From Paulinella micropora (Eukaryota; Cercozoa; Imbricatea; Euglyphida; Paulinellidae), in assembly GCA_019918135.1 (NCBI GenBank), contig WBZZ01002160.1, positions 1-45,000 of the forward strand: a stretch of 45,000 nt of DNA, in the 5' to 3' direction. This document shows, piece after piece, positions 32,211-41,430 of this stretch; the first letter of the stretch is position 1, and every line of letters begins with the position of its first letter. A program made the translations under genes and the position numbers. The notes under the pieces are model-generated. The model was not told the DNA's origin. It searched no databases and saw only the letters and a program-made list of their open reading frames with translations.

Positions 32211-32478
32211 GTGGACACCGTGATAGCCCAGTGGTCAAGTTCTACCATCTGGGCCCTGTCGCCAGTTCGATTCCCGTCGGTGCCACCAGTATTTTCATTG
32301 AACATACCGGTCCGTCTGGACCAGTATTTTCATTGAACATACCGGTCCGTCTGGAAGTGTTGGAACTGCCTTTGCGGGGGTGTCATTAGAGCTTATCGTT
32401 AATTCTTCGTACTCCCCTCACGGGTGAGACGATGGAGGCGCATGTGCAGAAATGCATCAGCCATTGACAGAGAAGCAC
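32211..32478 (+). mobile_element. SINE copy with tRNA-like head, copy B
   Basis: The head contains an A-box-like word (TAGCCCAGTGG at about 32,224) and a B-box-like word (AGTTCGATTCC at 32,264-32,274), the internal promoter of RNA polymerase III. The ends GACACCG and CGGTGCC could form an acceptor-like stem with one mismatch, followed by ACCA. A 36-base segment (CAGTATTTTCATTGAACATA onward) is then duplicated before the body. Confidence 0.8.
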
Positions 32479-32592
<114 letters not shown>

Positions 32593-32653
32593 CATCATAA
32601 TTATTATTATTAATATTATCGCTATTATTATTATGACCCTTATCGTTATTTTC

Positions 32654-32708
<55 letters not shown>

Positions 32709-32724
32709 TATTATTATTATTATA

Positions 32725-32879
<155 letters not shown>

Positions 32880-32942
32880 GCAGGGGTGCACAGTATGGCA
32901 CCCCACGGGAAGAGGAGGTGGTTGGGCCTCTTCCCACTGGTT

Positions 32943-33112
32943 TCGAGGCTATGTCGTTGTGTTGGCTCCGAGGCTATGTTGTTGTGTTGGTTCCGAGGCT
33001 ATGTAGTTGTGTTGGTTCCGAGGCTCTGTTGTTGTGTGGGTTCCGAGGCTATGTCGATGTGGGTTCCGAGGCTATGTTGTTGTGTTGGTTCCGAGGCCAT
33101 GTCGTTGTGTTG
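32943..33112 (+). repeat. 25-base minisatellite, seven units
   Basis: Seven units close to GAGGCTATGTTGTTGTGTTG followed by GTTCC lie between SINE copies B and C. They vary at a few positions and one unit is two bases shorter. The unique DNA that follows (33,113-33,500) shows no gene I can support. Confidence 0.8.
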
Positions 33113-33506
33113 TTTTTTATAAGACATACGCCACGTGGGATCAAAGGGGTGTTTACATTCCGCGATCTAGGGGTGGTGACGGGTTTCGAGGCGTCCCAGA
33201 TACTTACCACAAAACGCCCTCATGCGCTGGCAGACCGCATGAAATGTCTGCTACCCCTGTGAGTACCTCAATGCGGGACCTACCCAGTCTCGTGGAGCTC
33301 TCACGCGGGGAAGATCAATCATTTGTAGTTGATTTCCTGCAAGGTAGCCGACACTGTGCGGGTAGTAGGGACTTCCTTTTGGGGCCTATGCAGGATGGTT
33401 AGAGTCACTCTTCCCTCCCCAACATACTCACTGTAGTCCCTGTTGGGTCGAGGGATGGAGGCGCATGGCCCTTGGGCTCAGCCATGACAGATCAATATAT
33501 AATATA

Positions 33507-33656
<150 letters not shown>

Positions 33657-33808
33657 GATTATTTGAACATACCGGCCCGTCTGGAAGTGTTGGAACTGCC
33701 CTTGCGGGGGTGTCATTAGAGCTTATCGTCAATTCTTCGTACTCCCCTCACGGGTGAGACGATGGAGGCGCATGTGCAGATTTGCATCAGCCATTGACAG
33801 AGAAGCAC

Positions 33809-33944
<136 letters not shown>

Positions 33945-34210
33945 GGACACCGTGATAGCCCAGTGGTCAAGTTCTACTATCTGGGCCATGTCGCCAGTTC
34001 GATTCCCGTCGGTGCCACCAGTATTTTCATTGAACATACCGGTCCGTCTGGACCAGTATTTTCATTGAACATACCGGTCCGTCTGGAAGTGTTGGAACTG
34101 CCCGCGCGGGGGTGTCATTAGAGCCTATCGTCAATTCTTCGTACTCCCCTCACGGGTGAGACGATGGAGGCGCATGTGCAGATTTGCATCAGCCATTGAC
34201 AGAGAAGCAC
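33945..34210 (+). mobile_element. SINE copy with tRNA-like head, copy D
   Basis: Head boxes are as in copy B (B box at 33,996-34,006). It begins immediately after the TTA run of the truncated copy at 33,665. The body carries CCCGCGCGGGGG where the others read CCCTTGCGGGGG. Confidence 0.8.
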
Positions 34211-34337
<127 letters not shown>

Positions 34338-34603
34338 GGACACCGTGATAGCCCAGTGGTCAAGTTCTACTATCTGGGCCATGTCGCCAGTTCGATTCCC
34401 GTCGGTGCCACCAGTATTTTCATTGAACATACCGGTCCGTCTGGACCAGTATTTTCATTGAACATACCGGTCCGTCTGGAAGTGTTGGAACTGCACTTGC
34501 GGGGGTGTCATTACAGCCTATCGTCAATTCTTCGTACTCCCCTCACGGGTGAGACGATGGAGGCGCATGTGCAGAAATGCATCAGCCATTGACAGAGAAG
34601 CAC
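34338..34603 (+). mobile_element. SINE copy with tRNA-like head, copy E
   Basis: It is nearly identical to copy D (B box at 34,389-34,399). It begins directly after copy D's TTA run and ends in a TTA run that reaches unique DNA at about 34,716. Confidence 0.8.
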
Positions 34604-34719
<116 letters not shown>

Positions 34720-36468
34720 CTTTTCAAGTATTTTCCAACTTATTTTTTTTACATTTCAAACTTTACGCTATTTACGTATTTTTGTCGACAGTCTGTTACT
34801 GTAACGAACCGGCCGGGCCGGATTACGTTTCTGTGAAAATTGAAATAGTGGCTGACAGCATACGCAAATGATTGCCAAATTCCACGAAGTGGCATACCAC
34901 CGAAACCGCTTCTCGAGAGCGAGCACAGCGGTGAATTCTCACAAAAGGCATACGATTGTCTTTCAGCAAGAAAGGGAGCGAGGGTCGAACGATCGGTCCT
35001 TTGATCTTCACGTTTTTCTGATTAAGCATTTTGTTATTAAATAAAATAAAAAACTTAGGCTCAGCATTACGTAAAAAGTGTCTTAATTTTACCAACGCTT
35101 AAAATGCCTAAAAATACATATGTTTCGAGTTTCATCACTTGAACCCGACACGATCATTATGAATATTAACTTGAAGACAAAGACAATAGACAGTTTGAGA
35201 ACTGGAGACCTTACAATCTACGTCTAATCTTGATCGTAAGTTGCAACCAAGCCTGCACTGAAACGAGTACGAAATTACGTAAATAAACCGTCGGAAGACG
35301 GTGACCGCTCTGAGCTATTTACTGGCATTTCCGTGACCCAGAGTCAGGACTCAATGCAGCCATAGTATTCTTAATAAGAGTTCGTTGTATCTGCACACTT
35401 GAAGAGTTGTATACTACTACAAACTCACAATATGGAATTCATATTATATATCTTATGAAAATCATGTTTAAACTATGCAGTTATTTCTAATGTTTTCAAA
35501 CCATAGTATTAATATGAATCATCGGATCTTCGATTTCAGCCTTGATCTCCTGACCTCTGTAATATATATTAATTAATAAATTGGGAGCAAAGTCATTCAC
35601 ATATTAATACAGCATTGAACGTCGAGTCATGAAATCGGATAATAGTCTCTGACTGTCCTGAGGCTGTATCGAATTCAAGTAGATTAAGGTATGCACTTCT
35701 CGGTGGTTAAAGAATTAGATTAAGGTAATATCAGACAAAAAAAGTACAAATACCTCTTTTTGGATTGGGGATACTTCATAAGACCCCACCCATCTAGGAC
35801 TCAGCTATAGCTTGGTTCTTGGGTGGATGTTTGTCACACCAGAGGACGGACGTCTTTGGTTTTTCAACAACAAGCACGTCAATGTTTGCCGGGGCAAAGT
35901 GCGTCATGGATTGGTAGCCCTTTTCATTTCGTTATTAATGAGTAGTTATTCTTACTGGTTTTAATGATTTTTAATAACACAATAAAAAAAGAATCCGGCA
36001 CACTCTATCCTCCCGAGTGATATGACCCGCGTCGCCTAACTGAAGTCCCTCGTACGCACAACAACTACAACCAGCTTCTAGAGACACAAAACCAGCGCTA
36101 GATACATCTTTCGGGACACCAACGAGTGCACCGAAGATATCGATAAGCTTATGCAACGAAACGGCGTCGCTGTTTTTTTTTGACGTCCGATGAGTAAAAA
36201 AAAACGGAAAATGTTCTTATGTGACATCCGGCTTCATTTCATTTACAAAAAGATGCTTCCTTCAAGATTTTGGCATCTTCTAAGACTTCTTTTGGAAACA
36301 TTATAGAATAGCAAAAAAAAAAAAAAAAAAAAAAAATCAAGGGATCTCTGGAAAAAATGTCATGGCCTCGCCCTGACAGGATTCTTGCCTTTCGCTTGAC
36401 AGAACTTGCTGCGCTGCGCTCCTACCTAGCTTAGGACGGCTCCGGCAACCGTGACAAGAAGGTTCATT
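34720..36468. other. Mostly non-coding interval with two weak coding-like frames
   Basis: A minus-strand frame at 34,823-35,095 (contains KGPIVRPSLPFLLKDNRMPF) and another at 35,971-36,156 (contains LHKLIDIFGALVGVPKDV) have protein-like composition. Neither has a recognised domain or supported splice sites; they could be exons or relics. The rest is AT-rich. A run of A residues (36,309-36,336) lies 130 bases beyond the end of the ROCO gene. Confidence 0.35.
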
Positions 36469-37828
36469 CTACTGTGATATTACCTGTGCAAGTCTTTTCG
36501 CGATTCCCTTCATGCTGGTTTGTTTGAGGGTCGGAGTGCTGCGGTCAAAGGTGCAGAAGTCAAGGCCACTGAAATCCAGGCCATGACTTTTGGCTTCTGC
36601 TTTAAACGGCTCAATCTTCGAATGGTCATCCCTGCTCACGACAGGGATGATGACCTTGCCTGCGGCTAGTGCCCAACGCACCTCTTTCCTACAGAATTCC
36701 CGCGAGAAGTAGCTATTCTTTCCGTCGTCGGTCACGATGGCGATGAATGCTTTCGATTTTTGTACTCCCTTTTCCATGGCCTTCTCGTCTCGCTTTTCCA
36801 TCTCCACGTCCAGCCAGCAAGGCTTGCCCATCTTACCTAGCGAATTGTAGAGCTGATCCGCGATCACTACGGCTGCTTTATCTCTCTGAGTGTGGCTCAA
36901 GAAGAAGTCCCAACCAACATCCGGCGCATACTGTTCAAGCTTGATTGCGTCTATAGCACAGACATAGCTCTCTCCTGACGGCCATTCTGGTCCTGCTTCA
37001 TTTCCCAAGCGTGTGCTGTCTTGCTTGCTCTCCTGCTTACTTTCATTGCCATTTCCAGAAATCATAGAACCGTGTTGCTCAAGAAAGGCAGCGTTGACTT
37101 TGGCCACAATTTCCTTCACACTGGCGTCTTTCAGCGCCTCATCCTTGCGGTCGTAAGTGCAAAAATCAAAGCCCCCAAGATCTAGTCCTCGCTCTTTGCC
37201 CTTTTCTATGAGCTTCACAATTTCGGGCTTGTCATCTCTGCGCACGACAGGAACGATGACTTTACCCGCGTCCACGGCACAGCGGATCTCTTCCTGGCAT
37301 GTTGCTTGTGAAAAGTAGCTGTTCTGTCCGTTGTCGGTCACAACCGCGATGAAGACGTCCGAAGTCCGTATTGCCTTAAGCTTTTCTGTATCATTGACGT
37401 TTCGTTTATTGTCCTCCTCCCCATCCTGCCAGCAAGGTCTGCCTACCTTGCGAAGCGAATCATGCAGCTCACTGGCGATAAGTTTGGCGTCTTCATCTAT
37501 GTGTGAATGGCTCAGAAAAAAACTCCAACCAGCCTTTGCTTGCTGGCCACGCACATCATCATGCCTGCTCAAGCCCCAAAGCACACTCAAGCCCTCGCGC
37601 CCGGTCGCCCATGGCTGCTCGTCCAGCACCTCGCATATCTCATCGCCAGCCTGAGACGTGTCCCTGGCAGGGCCTCGTCCTTTCAGAACACAGTTCTGGC
37701 AAAGCAAGTGTGCGACACAGGCCGATTCTTCTGCGCGGCCCCAGCGAGGAAGGCGAAGCACTGTGAGCACCTCTCGAACGAAGCTGGACGCGTAGTGAAA
37801 CAAGAAGCCCTTCGAACCCGCCACACAC
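36469..37828 (-). other. ROCO gene exon: two tandem TIR domains and stop
   Basis: The exon first completes COR (HYASSFVREVLTVLRLPRW) and a Cys-containing segment (ACVAHLLCQNC) like the post-COR C-x2-C of other ROCOs. TIR 1 (about 37,530-37,065) starts WSFFLSHSHIDEDAK and has NSYFSQATCQEEI. TIR 2 (about 36,918-36,472) starts WDFFLSHTQRDKAAV and has NSYFSREFCRKEV. Both keep the C-x2-E glutamate that is catalytic in NAD-cleaving TIRs. A linker rich in Ser/Gln/Glu separates them. The stop follows VISQ at 36,469; a donor-like GTAATA overlaps the last codons, so a further exon is possible. Confidence 0.85.
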
Positions 37829-39228
37829 CTGTGAACCAACAAACATGGAACTGACTGCAATGATGACTGCAATCTATGCACATTAACAGTTTCGATCTTT
37901 GCACAGGTGCTGATAAATTATTTCAGCGTCATATTACATGGATGCACAAGTACATCAAGCATAGCCAAATTATCTGCAGTTGAACACAGCTTGCAAATGT
38001 ATGTTGTAACTCATATAGACGGACAGGAAAAGTTCGCGTCCTTGCTCGTCCAGCACCACACGCACCGCTTCCTTGTCGCCTGGGTGCGGCTGGTCCACCT
38101 CTCGGAAACAGAACTCGTGCGTGCCGAAGTAGATTGCCAAGCGCTGAGCACACAAGTTGCACAGCAAGCACAAGATTTTCGAAGATTTTTACATCATCAG
38201 ACAATACAAAAGAAAATACATTTGTCAGGAGGTATCCACTAGCTTCTTCGCACCATACCTCAGGGCCCAGTTTCTTACTTAGGAGTCGGGGGGGCAACAC
38301 AGCCGTGAAGCCTGGTGGGAATAGTAGTTCCGTAGTCTTTCGCACCCCCGCCGCCAAGCAGCGCTCACCGAAACCGAGACCCAGGTCCCGAGGCGCGAAG
38401 ATGGCGCCGGAGTATCGCTCACCCACGCTGCTAGGAATCATGATTTTCTCTGCGCTGCTGATGTCTGTGGATGGCTGGCGGAACAGTGGGAGTGGCTGTG
38501 TGGCTGCAGCCTGAGAGTCTTCTGTAGGTTCTGGTGCTGGTGCCGCAGCGGAGAGCGATTCGTGCTTGTGGCTGAGGGGTACAATTACATCTAGCATTTG
38601 CAGGAATCGCAGCACCTTCATGTGTGGAGATGCAAACGAAAGGTAAAACGAAACGGCAGATCTAGAGGGCCATATGTCCCTTTCTATGATGTATAAAATT
38701 CCGTGCAATGAAAGCAATGATTCATGACATGATCACGTTCAGCTCTATGTATATGCAAATTCTCAAGTTGGTGCATGCTAAGGTGTCGCGGTTGCAACCT
38801 GAGCAACGTCTTCTTCCCTGGCAAGCTTTGGTCCGAATCTACAATGCACACAGAGCCGCTTACAAGAAATCGACTCGGAGCAACCAGAACACACGTTTCT
38901 ATTGCACTCGTGGCAGTAATGGTGTATGCGAGTCAACATCCACGCCTTATTACAGACTTCACATTTGCCCATTTTGCTTTTTCTGCGGTCAGCTTGAGAA
39001 GCTCGCTTGGCTTTTTTTTTTGCCGTCAATAGCAGCATCGTCTGCCGCTTCCGATGCCTCTTGTTCCGAAAGCGTAGGCACCATGGAGGCGGGCCAGCGT
39101 TCTTCCAGTAGAGCTTTCTGAATATCCTGGCGAGATACCCCTCCTCGGTTGGTCTTCAAGCCTGTGTCATGATTCAGAATAAGGTGTCTCCTTTTGGATT
39201 GACCTTATGACTACTACTACTGATACTA

Positions 39229-39299
<71 letters not shown>

Positions 39300-39329
39300 G
39301 ACTACTACTACTACTGATACTACTACTGA

Positions 39330-39363
<34 letters not shown>

Positions 39364-39364
39364 G

Positions 39365-39426
<62 letters not shown>

Positions 39427-40953
39427 CACTACTACTAAGCTAACAGCAACAACAATAAGAACATCAACGACCACACTAATAATGTAATACTAACCGTAGA
39501 ACGGATGCTTGTGGGGCCGAACAATGACTGCCAGAGCAAGAGCAAGCCAAACCGGACTGCACAAAAGCAACACAAGTGCAATAGTAACAATATTAATACG
39601 CAAATGCCACCTTAACAGCAGTCATCAAAAAGGTTTTCGTCAAAGTCTACCAATGCATTGTGTTTTATACTTGTCATACACACAGAGAGCAAGGAAAACG
39701 TGTTCAAGAAAGCTGCAGATAGCAGTATGGATCCCAAACTCTTCCTTTACAATCTCACGCTGATGCACCCATACCCAGCGAAATAAAAATATTAACATAG
39801 TCTGAATTTTTTAACTGACATTTTGTGTGAATCGAAAACAGAAGTAAAATAATAATTGCAGTCATAGAGCCGACATTAACCGAGCTCAATTGTAGTAACA
39901 ATACATCGGGTGATTGTCTAGTGCACTCACCTGAGCACGAGCTCAGTTCCGAACTCCATCACATCGCCTTCGTAGATCAGTTCCCGAAGCACCAGCTGTA
40001 TAGAAGAGCAACATCAATAATGAAACATAATGCATATACTTTCCATGAAATTCGTAACATAGTACAGGACGACGTAATTATAAGTTATACATATATATGA
40101 AATATTTATATATGTATGAGTAATAGATTTGTTCGTGGGTGTTGGTCAAATTGTATGTAGCCACAATGAGAATTATGTCTTCACAATCACCTCAGGAGCG
40201 CTCGTGGGAAGAAGAGATTTTACTATCTCTAAAGCCTCTGCATAGGACGCGTGCCACTTCGTCTGAAACATTTGCAAAATATCATTTCAAAATTATGAAG
40301 TCACTTTGACAATTTATGAAGCTTGGTAGTAACTTGAGTTTCATGCTACCAGGTGTTTGTTGCGCCACTTTGCTAGCCCATCTTGAGCCATCACCAAAAA
40401 CTCAGGCACGTTCGCAAGATCCGGGATGCTGCGCACACGACATGACAATCAATCAAGTACAAAATGCCATTTTTGCCTCCAAGTTCGCGGCTGATTTGGA
40501 CAGGGGGTAAAGCGCTATCCAAAACACACTCATGCTGGACCTGAGCAAGTTGCGACCGGCTCGGGAAACTCGCTTCCGGAGATCTTCCAGCATCGCGGGC
40601 GCCTTTTCAGTCTCGCAGTCCACTAGCATGCCCGAAGCGTCCAGGTGCGCGTGCTTGAATTCCGAGCTCAGTCTTGGGGCAAGCTACAGCAGCCCAGACC
40701 GCTGTGAATTATTTCGATTTCAGCGTAAAACAGCTTGCAAGGAGGGAAAGACTCGTGCAATAGATTTCAACACTCGACTAAAAGTCATACATGTATGTTA
40801 CAACGGATTAAAAATGTATACACAGTCGTCATACACATTCATGATTCCAAATGAATCAAGGACATACTTGAAAATGTTGGGATACCTTTGAAATAATATT
40901 TTTGCACATTGATTTTTTTTATTATTTTTTTTATTTTTTTTTATTTGTTTTTT

Positions 40954-41001
<48 letters not shown>

Positions 41002-41398
41002 GAAAATAGATTAGTAGAGCCAGGGTTGCAATGTCGATGTATCAATAACAACAATAATTTCAACATATTTACAATTTTCAACAATGTGCACGTCAACCTG
41101 TTGCAGCCACTCCTGTGTGCGTTGCAGCTGAGGCGGCTCCAGCTGGTCTTGATGTGTGCACACCAACACCGTGCAACAGGCGCGATGGTATGCGCCCAGC
41201 GAATCTCTACACAATCGAGGGGAGGAATAGGTGCGGGCAGGGGGTTGAATGTAGTCATGATTGAAAAAGAGTATTTCATTTGGAACATTTACAACCTTGA
41301 CTCAGTTTCACGATATGCAGTTTGATGAAGTTAGTATGAAATTACAATCGTACTTAAATTGTTAAATGAGCCACTGTACTGAATGCTTGCGTACATAA

Positions 41399-41430
<32 letters not shown>

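Noticed and set aside
32211..32288. Functional tRNA gene
   Set aside because: The A and B boxes and a 3' ACCA are present, but the T stem is mispaired, the D-arm spacing is irregular, and the unit is repeated as a SINE head.
37929..38717. Single 262-residue ORF as a separate gene
   Set aside because: Its middle is COR sequence with splice borders at 38,615 and 38,259. The ends are intron, and the following exon lies in another frame.
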